The notes under the pieces were generated by a model. It had not been told where the DNA came from, did not search any database, and was given only the letters and a program-made list of their open reading frames with translations. From Chromobacterium rhizoryzae (lineage in GTDB: Bacteria > Pseudomonadota > Gammaproteobacteria > Burkholderiales > Chromobacteriaceae): 64,000 nucleotides of DNA. The stretch lies in contig NZ_CP066126.1 in the NCBI RefSeq assembly GCF_020544465.1, forward strand, positions 2,294,001-2,358,000, read 5' to 3'. Of the stretch, positions 16,126 to 24,429 are shown one piece after another (within the stretch, counting starts at the first letter, position 1; every line of letters starts with the position of its first letter). The position numbers and the translations under genes were made by a program.

Positions 16126-17496
16126 ATGAGCCAAGCCGCAAGCCGCCCCGGATTGCGCCGTTCATTGAGCGTGACGGACGTCGTGTTGATAACCGTGTCC
16201 GGCGTGACGCCGGCCAGTTCCATTTTCGTGATCGCGCCGTTTGCGCTGCAAGGCGCCGGCAGCGGGGCCTTTCTGGCCTTCGCGCTGGCGGCGGCGCTGG
16301 CCGTCGCGTTCGCGCTGTGCTACGCCGAGCTGGGCGCGGCCCACCCCAACGCCGGCGGCGAGTACGTGATCATCGAGCGGGTGTTCGGCCGCGCGCTCAG
16401 CCTGCAAATGTATCTGCTGATTCTATGCCTGCTGCTGTTCATCCCGGCGGTGCTGGCCACCGGGGCCGCGCCCTATCTGAACTCCGCGCTGGGCACCCGG
16501 CTGGACGGCGCCGAAGTGGCGCTGACCATGATCGTGCTGTGTTTCGGCATCGCGGTGCTGGACATCAAGCTGAACGCCTGGCTGACCGGCTCCTTCCTGC
16601 TGCTGGAGCTGGCCGCGCTGGCCTTGATCGCCTGGCTGGGCTTCAGCGAAGCGCAGCAGCCGGCGACGGTGCTGTGGCAGCCGGTGAAGGCGGCGGCGGA
16701 CGGCGGCCTCGCCGCGGTGCCCGCCGCGGCGATCATCGCCATGGTGGGGACGGCGGTGTTCGCCTACAACGGCTTCGGCGGGGCGGTGTACTTTGCCGAG
16801 GACATGCGCGAAAGCGGCCGGCCGGTGGCGAAGGCGGTGCTGGCGGCGCTGTCCATCGTGGTGCTGGTGGAACTGATACCGGTGACCGCCCTGATCCTGG
16901 GCGCGCCCTCGCTGGCGGAAATGAGCCGGCAGGCCGATCCGATCAACTACGTGCTCAGTCATTTGAGCAGCCCGGGGCTGGCGCGGGTGATCAGCGGCGG
17001 CATCTTTCTGTCGGTGTTCAACGCCATCATCGCCATCGTGGTGCAAAGCGGCCGCTTCTTGTACTCCAGCGGCCGGGACGGCTTGTGGCCGGCGCCGGCG
17101 AGCCGGGCGCTGCAACGCATCCATCCGCGCTTCGGCACGCCTTGGGTGGCCACGCTGGCGCTGGCCGTCCCGTCCGCCTTGCTGACCTTTCATTCCAGCC
17201 TGGGCGATCTGGCGTCCTTCACCGTGATCATCCTGATGCTGAACTATCTATTGCTGGCGCTGGCGGCCCTGCGCAGCCGGCTGGGCCGGCATCCGCACCC
17301 TTACCGCATGCCCGGCTGGCCGTGGCCGCCCTTGTTGGCGGCGGCGGGCAGCCTCTCCCTATTATGGGCGGTGCTGCGAGACGCGCCCGCGCGGGACTGG
17401 TGGATTATCGGCGGCATTGCGCTGACCGGGCTTTTGCTGGCGGGCCGTAAGCAGCCCGCCGCCGTATTGATCGTTGAAGAACAGAAAGAGAGGTGA
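16126..17496 (+). CDS. APC-family amino-acid permease
   Basis: 456 residues and about twelve membrane segments. The N-terminal VLITVSGVTPASSIFVIAP is typical of the amino acid-polyamine-organocation family, with YAELGAAHPNAGGEYVIIER as its segment-2/3 loop. Inner-membrane importer, probably proton-coupled. AAGAGGAGA precedes ATG 16126. Its stop overlaps the possible GTG start of the downstream P1 peptidase, so uptake and hydrolysis of an amino-acid derivative are likely linked. Confidence 0.92.
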   Translation: MSQAASRPGLRRSLSVTDVVLITVSGVTPASSIFVIAPFALQGAGSGAFLAFALAAALAVAFALCYAELGAAHPNAGGEYVIIERVFGRALSLQMYLLILCLLLFIPAVLATGAAPYLNSALGTRLDGAEVALTMIVLCFGIAVLDIKLNAWLTGSFLLLELAALALIAWLGFSEAQQPATVLWQPVKAAADGGLAAVPAAAIIAMVGTAVFAYNGFGGAVYFAEDMRESGRPVAKAVLAALSIVVLVELIPVTALILGAPSLAEMSRQADPINYVLSHLSSPGLARVISGGIFLSVFNAIIAIVVQSGRFLYSSGRDGLWPAPASRALQRIHPRFGTPWVATLALAVPSALLTFHSSLGDLASFTVIILMLNYLLLALAALRSRLGRHPHPYRMPGWPWPPLLAAAGSLSLLWAVLRDAPARDWWIIGGIALTGLLLAGRKQPAAVLIVEEQKER

Positions 17497-17498
17497 GT

Positions 17499-18620
17499 AT
17501 GTTGAAACGAGCCAGAGCATTGGGCATTCGCATCGGCCAGGGCGAGCCCGGCCCCCTGAATGCGATTACGGACGTGCCCGGCGTGAGGGTGGGGCACGCC
17601 GCCGCCTGGGCGGACTTCGACGAAGGCCGCCGCGCGCGCACCGGGGTCACGGTGATCGAACCGCGGCCGGGTCTGGCGCGGCGCATGCCGTGCTTTGCCG
17701 GCGTGCATGTGTTGAACGGCAACGGCGACGCCAGCGGCCTGGAGTGGCTGCGCGAGGCCGGCGTGCTGAGCACGCCGATCGCGCTGACCAATACCCATAG
17801 CGTGGGCGTGGTGCGGGACGCCTTGATCGCCGGCGAGCGCGAGGCGGTGGCCGGCGAGCCGCAGCTGTATTGGACCATGCCGGTGGTGCTGGAAACCTTC
17901 GACGGCCTGCTCAACGACATCAACGGCTTTCACGTGAAGGCGGAACACGCGCGCGCCGCGCAAGCGGCGGCCAGCGGCGGCCTGCCGGCCGAGGGCAGCG
18001 TGGGCGGCGGCAGCGGCATGATCTGCCATGAGTTCAAGGGCGGCATCGGCACCGCTTCGCGACGGCTGCCGGCGGAGGCGGGCGGCTGGACGGTGGGGGC
18101 GCTAGTGCAGGCCAATCACGGCAAGCGCGGCTCCTTGCTGGTGGAGGGCTACCCGGTGGGCCGCCATCTGAGCTGCGCGGAGATTCCCTCGCCGTTTGAC
18201 GCCGGACGGCTGCCGCAGCCGGGCATGGGCTCCATCGTGGCGGTGCTGGCCACCGACGCGCCCTTGCTGCCGGATCAATGCCGGCGGCTGGCGCAGCGCG
18301 CCGGCATCGGCATCGCCCGCACCGGCGGCGGCACCGAGGATTCCAGCGGCGACATCTTCGTGGCCTTCGCCACCGGCAACCAAGGCCTGCCGATGACCGA
18401 TTACGCCGGCAAGGGCGCTTTGACCTGCGCGGTGGAAATGGTGAACGCGGACCATCTCTCGCCCTTGTTCGAGGCGGCGGCGGAAGCGGTGGAAGAAGCC
18501 ATCGTCAACGCCTTGCTGGCGGCGGGCGATCTGAGCGGCCACCACGGCCACGCGGCGCATGGCCTCAAGGCCGAGCGCTTGCTGGCCGCTTTGCGGGAAA
18601 GCGGCTGGCGTCCGCGCTGA
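17499..18620 (+). CDS. P1-family aminopeptidase (DmpA-like)
   Basis: 373 residues. DmpA-family enzymes cut themselves before a Ser that becomes the nucleophile of the beta chain; here GMGSIVAVLATDAPLLPDQC shows that Gly-Ser junction. Also visible are ITDVPGVRVGHAA, LNGNGDASGLEWL and GGGSGMICHEFKGGIGTASR. Substrates in the family are D-amino-acid or beta-peptide amides and esters. No signal peptide, so cytoplasmic. ATG 17499 has AGAGAGG upstream; GTG 17493, overlapping the permease stop, is an alternative. Confidence 0.9.
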   Translation: MLKRARALGIRIGQGEPGPLNAITDVPGVRVGHAAAWADFDEGRRARTGVTVIEPRPGLARRMPCFAGVHVLNGNGDASGLEWLREAGVLSTPIALTNTHSVGVVRDALIAGEREAVAGEPQLYWTMPVVLETFDGLLNDINGFHVKAEHARAAQAAASGGLPAEGSVGGGSGMICHEFKGGIGTASRRLPAEAGGWTVGALVQANHGKRGSLLVEGYPVGRHLSCAEIPSPFDAGRLPQPGMGSIVAVLATDAPLLPDQCRRLAQRAGIGIARTGGGTEDSSGDIFVAFATGNQGLPMTDYAGKGALTCAVEMVNADHLSPLFEAAAEAVEEAIVNALLAAGDLSGHHGHAAHGLKAERLLAALRESGWRPR

Positions 18621-18722
18621 CCGGCGCGTCGGCGCGCGGCCCCGGTGTTTTGTTTGCGTCATGAAATGCTATTATCATGGCATGGGGCCGCATCGGCGGC
18701 GGACACACAGCAGGAGGCGGAG

Positions 18723-19682
18723 ATGAAGACACCGGACAGCCCGGCCGACGAACCGCAGCGCTTGGCGACCCTGCGCGCGCTGGGCGTGCTGGACACGGCG
18801 GCGGAGGAACGTTTCGACCGCCTGACCCGCATGGCCAAGCGTTTGTTTCGGGTGCCCATCGCCCTGGTCAGTCTGGTGGACGAGAACCGTCAGTGGTTCA
18901 AGTCCTGCGTCGGGCTGTCGGCGGCGGAAACCGGACGCGATATTTCTTTTTGCGGCCACGCCATACTGGGCGACGACATCTTCTACATCCCGGACGCGCT
19001 GGCGGACGAGCGCTTCGCCGACAACCCGCTGGTGACGGACGCGCCGTATATTCGCTTCTACGCCGGCTGCCCGCTGCACGCGGCCAACGGCGCCAAGGTG
19101 GGCACCCTGTGCGTGATCGATGTCCAGCCGCGCGAGTTCGATCACGACGACGCGCAGGCGCTGCACGATCTCGCGCGCATGGTGGAGGCGGAGCTGATCG
19201 CCTTCCAGGCCGCCACCACCGATGAGCTGACCGGTCTCTCCAACCGGCGCGGCTTCCGGCTGCTGGCGCAGTACAGCCTCAATTTCTGCGCGCGGCAAAA
19301 CCTGCCGGTCAGCCTGGCCTTCATGGACCTGGACAAGTTCAAGGCGATCAACGACAGCTTCGGCCACGCCGCCGGGGACCATGCGCTGGCGGCTTTCGCC
19401 GAACAGATGCGCGCCTCCTTCCGCTCCGCGGACCTGCTGGCGCGGCTGGGCGGGGACGAGTTCGTGGTCTTGCTGTCCGATGTCGAGCATGAGCGGGCGC
19501 AGGCGGCGATGGCCAAATTCGCGCGTCACCTGGAGGCTTACAACGCCGGCGCCGGCCAGCCTTATCGGCTGGCGTTTTCCGACGGCATCGTGGAGCTGGA
19601 CGCGGAACGCCACTTCTCCATCGAGGCGCTGCTGGCGGAGGGCGACGAGCTGATGTATTCGATCAAGGCCGCCAAACGCTAG
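18723..19682 (+). CDS. GAF-GGDEF diguanylate cyclase
   Basis: 319 residues. A GAF sensor covers residues about 25-165 (RFDRLTRMAKRLFRVPIALV, DISFCGHAIL, YAGCPLHAANGAKVGTLCVI). A GGDEF domain covers about 175-319 with the intact active-site loop LARLGGDEFVVLLSD and FMDLDKFKAINDSFGHAAGD. It should make cyclic di-GMP from GTP. I see no RxxD inhibitory site before the loop (AGDHALAAFAE...RSADLLARLGG lacks the spacing). ATG 18723 is preferred because GGAGGCGGAG precedes it. Confidence 0.93.
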   Translation: MKTPDSPADEPQRLATLRALGVLDTAAEERFDRLTRMAKRLFRVPIALVSLVDENRQWFKSCVGLSAAETGRDISFCGHAILGDDIFYIPDALADERFADNPLVTDAPYIRFYAGCPLHAANGAKVGTLCVIDVQPREFDHDDAQALHDLARMVEAELIAFQAATTDELTGLSNRRGFRLLAQYSLNFCARQNLPVSLAFMDLDKFKAINDSFGHAAGDHALAAFAEQMRASFRSADLLARLGGDEFVVLLSDVEHERAQAAMAKFARHLEAYNAGAGQPYRLAFSDGIVELDAERHFSIEALLAEGDELMYSIKAAKR

Positions 19683-19831
19683 CCGCGGGCGGCTTCCCGG
19701 ACCGGCGCGCCCGCTTGTCCACGTGATTTTTACAGCGGAACTTTCACTTTTCATGCCCCTCTAGTCTGAAAACAAACTGCGCAGCATCCTGTGCGCCTAA
19801 ATAAAAAATCCACACTAGGGAGGCGGCCGCC

Positions 19832-21541
19832 ATGGTCCATGATGTGTCCTTGATTTCCACCATTGCGGCGGGCCTCGGCCTGTCCCTGATTCTGGGCCTG
19901 CTCTGCGAGCGGATGCGCATCCCGGCCCTGGTCGGCTATCTGCTGGCCGGCATCGTCATCGGCCCGGCCACGCCGGGCTTCGTCGCCGATATGAAGATCG
20001 CTGCGCAGCTGTCCGAAATCGGCGTGATGCTGCTGATGTTCGGCGTCGGCTTGCACTTTTCGATGAAGGACCTGCTGTCGGTCCGGCGCATCGCCGTGCC
20101 GGGCGCCATCGTGCAAATGAGCGCCGCCACCGGGCTGGCGCTGTTCATCGCCTGGTGCTGGGGCTGGAGCTGGTCCAGCGGCCTGATCTTCGGCCTGTCG
20201 CTGTCCTGCGCCAGCACCGTGGTGCTGCTCAAGGCACTGGAAGTGCGCGGCATCCTGGATACCATCAACGGCCGCATCGCCGTGGGCTGGCTGGTGGTGG
20301 AGGACCTGGCCTGCGTGCTGGTGCTGGTGCTGATGCCGCCGATGGCGGCGTTGTTGAGCGGCGCGCCCGCCGCCGCCAACGCCGCGCCGCTGTGGCAGAC
20401 CATCATGCTGACCTTGCTGCAGGTGGCCGCCTTCATCGCCCTGATGCTGATCGCCGGCCGGCGCGCCTTGCCGTGGCTGCTGTGGCGGGTGGCCAAGACC
20501 GGATCGCGCGAGCTGTTCACGCTGGCCGTGACGGCGGCGGCCATCGGCATCGCCTTCGGCGCCGCCCATCTGTTCAACGTCTCCTTTGCGCTGGGCGCTT
20601 TCTTCGCCGGCATGATGATGCGGGAGTCCGAATTCAGCCACCGCGCCGCCCGCGAATCGCTGCCGCTGCGCGACGCCTTCTCCGTATTGTTCTTCGTGTC
20701 CGTGGGCATGCTGTTCGATCCGGCGATTCTGCTGGAACAGCCGCTGATGGTGCTGAGCGCGGTGGCCGTCATCATGCTGGGCAAAACCCTGGCGGCGCTG
20801 GCCCTGGTCATTCTGTACCGCTATCCCCTGAGCACGGCGCTGACCATTGCCGCCAGCCTGGCGCAGATCGGGGAATTCTCCTTCATCCTGGCCGGGCTGG
20901 GCGTGTCCTTGGGCCTGCTGTCGGCGCAGGGCATGAGCCTGGTGCTGGCCAGCGCCCTGATCTCCATTGGCCTCAACCCACTGTTGTTCGCCTTGCTGGA
21001 GCCCTTGCGCGGCTGGTTGCTGGCGCGCTCGGAATGGGCGCGCAGCCTGGAGCGCCGAGCGGACCCCTACGCCGAGCTGCCGATGAGCACCGAACGCAAA
21101 TATCTGGAAGGCCAGGTGGTGCTGGTGGGCTACGGCCGCATCGGCCGCGGCGTGGCGGCGGAGCTGGAGCGCAACCGGGTGCCCTTTGTGGTGGTGGACC
21201 ATAATCGCGAGCTGGTGGAAACGCTGCGCAATCAGGGCCGGGCGGCGGTGACCGGCGACGCCGCCGAGGCGGCCGTGTTGATCCAGGCGCATATCGTCAA
21301 CGCCTCGGTGTTGGCGGTGACCACGGCGGACGCGCTCAATCTGCGACAGATGGTGGAGGTGGCGCGCACCTTGAACCCGGAGCTGCGCATCGCGCTGCGC
21401 GCGCGCAACGGGGAGGAAGCCGAACTATTGCGCGGAGAAGGGCTGGGCGCGGTGTTCCTGGCGGACGAGGAGCTGGCCGGCAGCATCGGCCGCCATGTGC
21501 TGCACTGCTTCACCGCGGAGTCGCCGCGGGCGGCGCACTGA
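19832..21541 (+). CDS. CPA2 cation:proton antiporter with TrkA-N domain (KefB/YbaL type)
   Basis: 569 residues. The first 390 form about twelve membrane segments (e.g. RIPALVGYLLAGIVIGPATP, GVMLLMFGVGLHFSMKDLL, LAQIGEFSFILAGLGVSLGL). A cytoplasmic TrkA-N Rossmann domain follows (VVLVGYGRIGRGVAAELE, then GDAAEAAVL). The YbaL/KefB group exchanges K+ or Na+ for H+ under nucleotide control. GGGAGGCGGCCGCC precedes ATG 19832. Its 3' end overlaps the convergent SRPBCC gene by 32 bases. Confidence 0.92.
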   Translation: MVHDVSLISTIAAGLGLSLILGLLCERMRIPALVGYLLAGIVIGPATPGFVADMKIAAQLSEIGVMLLMFGVGLHFSMKDLLSVRRIAVPGAIVQMSAATGLALFIAWCWGWSWSSGLIFGLSLSCASTVVLLKALEVRGILDTINGRIAVGWLVVEDLACVLVLVLMPPMAALLSGAPAAANAAPLWQTIMLTLLQVAAFIALMLIAGRRALPWLLWRVAKTGSRELFTLAVTAAAIGIAFGAAHLFNVSFALGAFFAGMMMRESEFSHRAARESLPLRDAFSVLFFVSVGMLFDPAILLEQPLMVLSAVAVIMLGKTLAALALVILYRYPLSTALTIAASLAQIGEFSFILAGLGVSLGLLSAQGMSLVLASALISIGLNPLLFALLEPLRGWLLARSEWARSLERRADPYAELPMSTERKYLEGQVVLVGYGRIGRGVAAELERNRVPFVVVDHNRELVETLRNQGRAAVTGDAAEAAVLIQAHIVNASVLAVTTADALNLRQMVEVARTLNPELRIALRARNGEEAELLRGEGLGAVFLADEELAGSIGRHVLHCFTAESPRAAH

Positions 21542-21950
21542 GCCCTGCGGATTCATCCCGCTCCAGCCAGGCTTTGGCCGCGGCCAGATCGCGCGCCACC
21601 CAGTCGGCGTCGGCCTCGAATTGCGCGTCGTCGACGCCTGCTTGGCGAAACAGGGTCAACAGCAGCTCGCAACCCTCGTCGCGCGCCAGCAGGCGCAAGG
21701 GAACGTAGACCTCCGCCTGACCGGGCGGCGACACCCAGTGATCCAGCACGCCGTAGTCGTTGGCCGGCGAAAAGCGCAAGGGCATCACGCCCTGCGGCGT
21801 GTCCGCCAGCCAGCCGTCGCCGTCGCGGCGCAAGGCCCCGGCCAGGCCGGACGCCCAGCGCGGGAAGTTTTCCGGCGGCGCCAGCAAGGCGTAGGCGCGG
21901 GCGAAAGGGCAGGCAATACTGACGCTGAGATGGCGCGGCGGCGCGGGCAT
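21510..21950 (-). CDS. SRPBCC-like (START-fold) protein
   Basis: 146 residues. The layout HLSVSIACPFARAYALLAPP, ENFPRWASGLAG and DHWVSPPGQAEVYVPLRLL is that of polyketide-cyclase/SRPBCC ligand-binding proteins. No catalytic residue can be assigned and the ligand is unknown. ATG 21948-21950 begins MPAPPRHLSV; the frame extends upstream but without a ribosome site. Confidence 0.78.
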   Translation of the reverse strand: MPAPPRHLSVSIACPFARAYALLAPPENFPRWASGLAGALRRDGDGWLADTPQGVMPLRFSPANDYGVLDHWVSPPGQAEVYVPLRLLARDEGCELLLTLFRQAGVDDAQFEADADWVARDLAAAKAWLERDESAGLSAPPAATPR

Positions 21951-22007
21951 GGGGTTCTCCAATACGGCGATGCTACTTGAGTGTAGACGACGGCGGACCA
22001 TGTGCCG

Positions 22008-22037
22008 TTGACATGCTTCGCGCCAACGGGCTATGGT
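22008..22037 (+). promoter_or_regulatory. Sigma-70-type promoter for the C4-like RNA
   Basis: TTGACA (22008-22013), an 18-base spacer and TATGGT (22032-22037). The predicted start, near 22044, falls exactly at the first base of the antisense segment GGTGCTCAAAAC. Confidence 0.65.
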
Positions 22038-22043
22038 CATTCC

Positions 22044-22224
22044 CGGTGCTCAAAACACCTATACTACTAGCGGCTACCGCACCCGTAAGATTCGCGGTTT
22101 TTTTGCGTCCATGGTTTTGGCAAACTCCCACTTGTGGGACAATGCGCGTCCATGGCCGGGTGTGCGGCTAATACAATACCCGCAAGGGGAATACGCCCGC
22201 CGACTAGTAGCGGTTTTGAGCACC
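22044..22224 (+). ncRNA. C4-type antisense RNA and its target region (phage-derived)
   Basis: GGTGCTCAAAAC (22045-22056) is complementary over 12 bases to GTTTTGAGCACC (22213-22224), and CTACTAG (22064-22070) to CTAGTAG (22204-22210). The 5' a'-b' and 3' b-a order is that of C4 antisense RNAs of P1/P4-type phages, where a processed leader RNA pairs with its own transcript to block downstream translation. Short hairpins lie between (TCCCACTTGTGGGA, CCCGCAAGGGG). The CTACTAG heptamer recurs at the ribosome site of the next gene (22260-22266). Assignment is by pattern, not by covariance search. Confidence 0.62.
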
Positions 22225-22275
22225 CGGCCGCCCTCTCAAAAGGGGCGAAATCAAAAATGCTACTAGGAGGCCGCC

Positions 22276-22530
22276 ATGGCCAAGATCGACACCCTCCGCG
22301 AGGCGCGTCGCGCCCTCAGGCATATTCGTGCCGCCCAATCCCATTTCAAACAATTGCCCGAGGCGCTGCGCCGGGAGATGTCCCGTCAACCGCCGCGTCA
22401 AACGCCGTTCATCGTAGAACTGTCCCCGGAGGTTTTGTGGAGCCTGCTGGAGGCGCGGTATGGCGTGGAGTGCGCGTATGAGCGGCTGCGCCTGCTGCTG
22501 GCGGCGGCGCAGACAGAAACCGTCAAATAG
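22276..22530 (+). CDS. Small protein downstream of the C4-like RNA
   Basis: 84 residues, basic and mostly helical (TLREARRALRHIRAAQSHFK, RREMSRQPPRQ, VLWSLLEARYGVECAYERLR). A strong AGGAGG sits 5 bases before ATG 22276 and overlaps a CTACTAG copy that could be sequestered by the upstream complementary heptamer. No family recognised. In P1-type loci the regulated gene is a cell-division inhibitor (Icd) or antirepressor; this protein does not visibly resemble Icd. Confidence 0.65.
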   Translation: MAKIDTLREARRALRHIRAAQSHFKQLPEALRREMSRQPPRQTPFIVELSPEVLWSLLEARYGVECAYERLRLLLAAAQTETVK

Positions 22531-22557
22531 ATTGCCGCCGGTGAGAGGGCGGGAATG

Positions 22558-22589
22558 AGAAAAGCCCGGACGATGCGTCCGGGCTTTTG
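22558..22589. terminator. Strong hairpin terminator
   Basis: AAAAGCCCGGACG-ATG-CGTCCGGGCTTTT is a near-perfect stem with A and T tracts on both sides, so it can work in both directions. It serves the 84-residue gene on the plus strand. On the minus strand it stands just beyond the tRNA-Ser-like remnant, as the equivalent hairpin at 25002-25030 does for the intact tRNA. Confidence 0.88.
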
Positions 22590-22592
22590 ATA

Positions 22593-22660
22593 TGGGCGAA
22601 AGCGCTGAGACTTGGACTGACGGTGGACTCGCACTCAAGACAGTTTCAAGTCAGATTGTT
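22593..22660 (-). pseudogene. Degenerate 3' half of tRNA-Ser (candidate attachment-site remnant)
   Basis: Read on the minus strand, GTGCGAGTCCACCGTCAGTC, then CAAGTCTCAGCGCTTTCGCC, aligns without gaps to the anticodon-to-3'-end part of the intact tRNA-Ser at 25035-25124. Most of the variable arm, T arm and acceptor strand is recognisable, with scattered changes. No 5' half is present. It has the same orientation as the intact gene and, like it, is followed by a hairpin terminator. Confidence 0.7.
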
Positions 22661-23185
22661 TTTTGTGTAATTTCATTGGCCGGCATAATCCGCCAATTTT
22701 CACTATCCGCTGTGACTTATGTGGTTTGAATGTGGGCTAATTAATTCAGGCAGGCAGCGAAGACCCGCTAACAAAACCCCTGATCCTGCCTTGCACCTCC
22801 TTGTCGTACGACTGGTACTGCCTGCGTTGGCGCGCCTTAGCCCAGGTTCTCTGCGAGGTGTAGTGAGCTGCTCTAAATGGACTGAATATTATTTTATGCA
22901 TTTTTCTAATTAGTAAGATCAGCAAGCACAAACCGTGCTGAAAGAATGTGAATAATAACTAACAAAAATTGAGAACGGAAGACATGCCAGTCAGTCCCTA
23001 AAGTGTGCGGCCGCATTGGTATTGGCTTGATTGTTAATACTAGTTGTGTTTTGACTGCCTTAATCAAGGCTTGTGTGAGTATCGAGGCAAGCGCCTTAAG
23101 GTATTCCTATTGCCTTAATTTTATTGTCAATATAGGGGTTTGTGAATTTTCTGCATCTTTCTAGCACATTTAAAGGAGTTTGATT
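22661..23185. other. AT-rich gap, no gene apart from a repeat copy
   Basis: 525 bases of clearly lower GC than the surroundings. It holds the second copy of the 72-base repeat (22768-22840). No convincing coding frame is present; the open frames here run through the repeat. The last 30 bases carry the ribosome site of the next gene. Confidence 0.7.
22768..22840 (-). repeat. 72-base dispersed repeat, copy B
   Basis: The inverse complement runs from CTAAGGCGCGCCAACGCAGG to GGATCAGGGGTTTTGTTAGC and matches 12117-12188 at about 61 of 72 positions by eye. It lies in the opposite orientation to copy A, inside the AT-rich island, although the repeat itself is GC-rich. Confidence 0.8.
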
Positions 23186-23497
23186 ATGAAGACTGTAAAT
23201 ATTCTGACTATTCCTTTTGCCGCCGTTCTTATGCTGGCGTCTTCCTTCGTTAGCGCATCACCCGCTGAATCGGCGAACGCCAAGGAGGCCGCATCCGCCA
23301 TGCAACAAGCCGGCAAACCGCCTGCAACATTAAATGCTCTAGTCGATCAAATCCAGCCAAGAAAGCCGGGGCAGTGCTTCTCTGCAAAGAACTGCACGGG
23401 GAAAGTCATTGGCAACCACCAACATGCGCATAACTGCAAAAATGCAGGTGGCAAATCTTGGCGCAGCGGCGTGACAGGACAATGCAGTAATTTGTAA
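23186..23497 (+). CDS. Small exported four-cysteine protein
   Basis: 103 residues. A signal peptide (NILTIPFAAVLMLASSFVSA) is followed by a mature part of about 80 residues with four Cys (GQCFSAKNCTG, HNCKNAGGKSW, GQCSNL), likely two disulfides, and a His-rich NHQHAHN stretch. AAAGGAG stands 9 bases before ATG 23186. No family recognised. Lower-GC codon use and a following hairpin terminator suggest a single-gene transcript acquired with the island. Confidence 0.8.
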   Translation: MKTVNILTIPFAAVLMLASSFVSASPAESANAKEAASAMQQAGKPPATLNALVDQIQPRKPGQCFSAKNCTGKVIGNHQHAHNCKNAGGKSWRSGVTGQCSNL

Positions 23498-23521
23498 TCT
23501 TTTCAGTTCTTAATCTTAAAC

Positions 23522-23558
23522 AACAGCTTCGCGAGCTTTGGCTCGTGGAGCTGTTTTT
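23522..23558 (+). terminator. Rho-independent terminator
   Basis: AACAGCTTCGCGAGC-TTTG-GCTCGTGGAGCTGTTTTT: a long imperfect stem, tetraloop and T run, 25 bases after the four-cysteine protein gene. Confidence 0.88.
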
Positions 23559-23787
23559 CGTTAACAGGCTCTTCGCTTAGAGGGTTGTTGATTAATTGCT
23601 CTATTTTTCATGGGTTTATTGGGTGTTTCCATTGTGATTTTATGCTATTAAATTATGTTAAGTGGGTTTTGTAAACTAATATTTACACCCTGTTACGGAA
23701 CTTGGCTAGTCAGTTGACAGAAGTAATACAAACGTTTGAAATAATTTGATGAAAATAAATGCCCAACCACCAACCAATAGATTGAAA

Positions 23788-24378
23788 ATGAAAAAACTTA
23801 TCATTGCTTCCATTCTGGGACTGTCCGCAGTTACCGCTCATGCGGCTGAGAGTGGCGCGTATGTTTTTGGTAATTTGGGCTATAACACGGAGAAGGTAAA
23901 GAGCCAAGAAGGAATCACTGACAATAAAAGCGCAGGAGGTATCTGGGAGGTCGGAGCCGGCTACCGCTTCGGCTCCTACTTTGCGACGGAAGTGTCATAT
24001 CTCAACTTCGGCAAGATGCAATACTCTGCTGTCGACGAAGACGGGAAAACAAACTATTCGGTACCGATGCATGCTGAGAGGCTGGCTCTGGTCGGGATTC
24101 TGCCAGTGTCAGAAGATGTTGAACTTTTTGGCAAAGTCAGCCTCAATAACGTGCACACCTCAATCAAAGGAGAAGCCGGCGGAGTAAGTGACAGCATAAG
24201 TAAACGCAAAGTACTGCCTGGTATTGGCATTGGTGCTAGCTATGCGATCACAAAAAACTTTGCCCTGCGTGGTGAGTACGAGTATGTCAAGAGTGCGATG
24301 AACTCCATGAGTGAGGGTAGTAAGGATGTGACATCGGGCACCAATCTATTCAAGCTTGGTGTAAGCTACCAGTTCTAA
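23788..24378 (+). CDS. Small OmpA-like outer-membrane beta-barrel
   Basis: 196 residues. The signal peptide MKKLIIASILGLSAVTAHAA is followed by alternating amphipathic strands (GAYVFGNLGYN, WEVGAGYRFGSYFATEVSYL, IGASYAITKNFALRGEYEYV). The C-terminus is KLGVSYQF, with the terminal Phe needed for outer-membrane insertion. This is the eight-stranded OMP_b-brl type, without a peptidoglycan-binding domain. The start MKKL is chosen for its signal peptide; upstream ATG codons at 23746 and 23749 are in frame, and no strong ribosome site stands before 23788, so the start is not certain. Confidence 0.85.
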   Translation: MKKLIIASILGLSAVTAHAAESGAYVFGNLGYNTEKVKSQEGITDNKSAGGIWEVGAGYRFGSYFATEVSYLNFGKMQYSAVDEDGKTNYSVPMHAERLALVGILPVSEDVELFGKVSLNNVHTSIKGEAGGVSDSISKRKVLPGIGIGASYAITKNFALRGEYEYVKSAMNSMSEGSKDVTSGTNLFKLGVSYQF

Positions 24379-24386
24379 TTTGGTTG

Positions 24387-24408
24387 GCCCTCCATTTGGA
24401 GGGCTTCT
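24387..24408 (+). terminator. Terminator after the barrel gene
   Basis: GCCCTCCATTTGGAGGGC is a perfect hairpin followed by TTCTTG, 9 bases after the stop of the outer-membrane protein gene. Confidence 0.75.
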
Positions 24409-24429
24409 TGATATTGTATAAGGATGGAT

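Noticed and set aside
19751..21292. 513-codon minus-strand frame opposite the antiporter gene
   Set aside because: His/Gln-rich, repeat-like translation without motifs, exactly opposite a well-supported transporter gene.
22593..22680. A second functional tRNA-Ser
   Set aside because: The 5' half, acceptor pairing and D arm are missing and the anticodon stem does not pair.
22719..22913. Short frame in the AT-rich gap
   Set aside because: Its translation comes largely from the 72-base repeat; no ribosome site.
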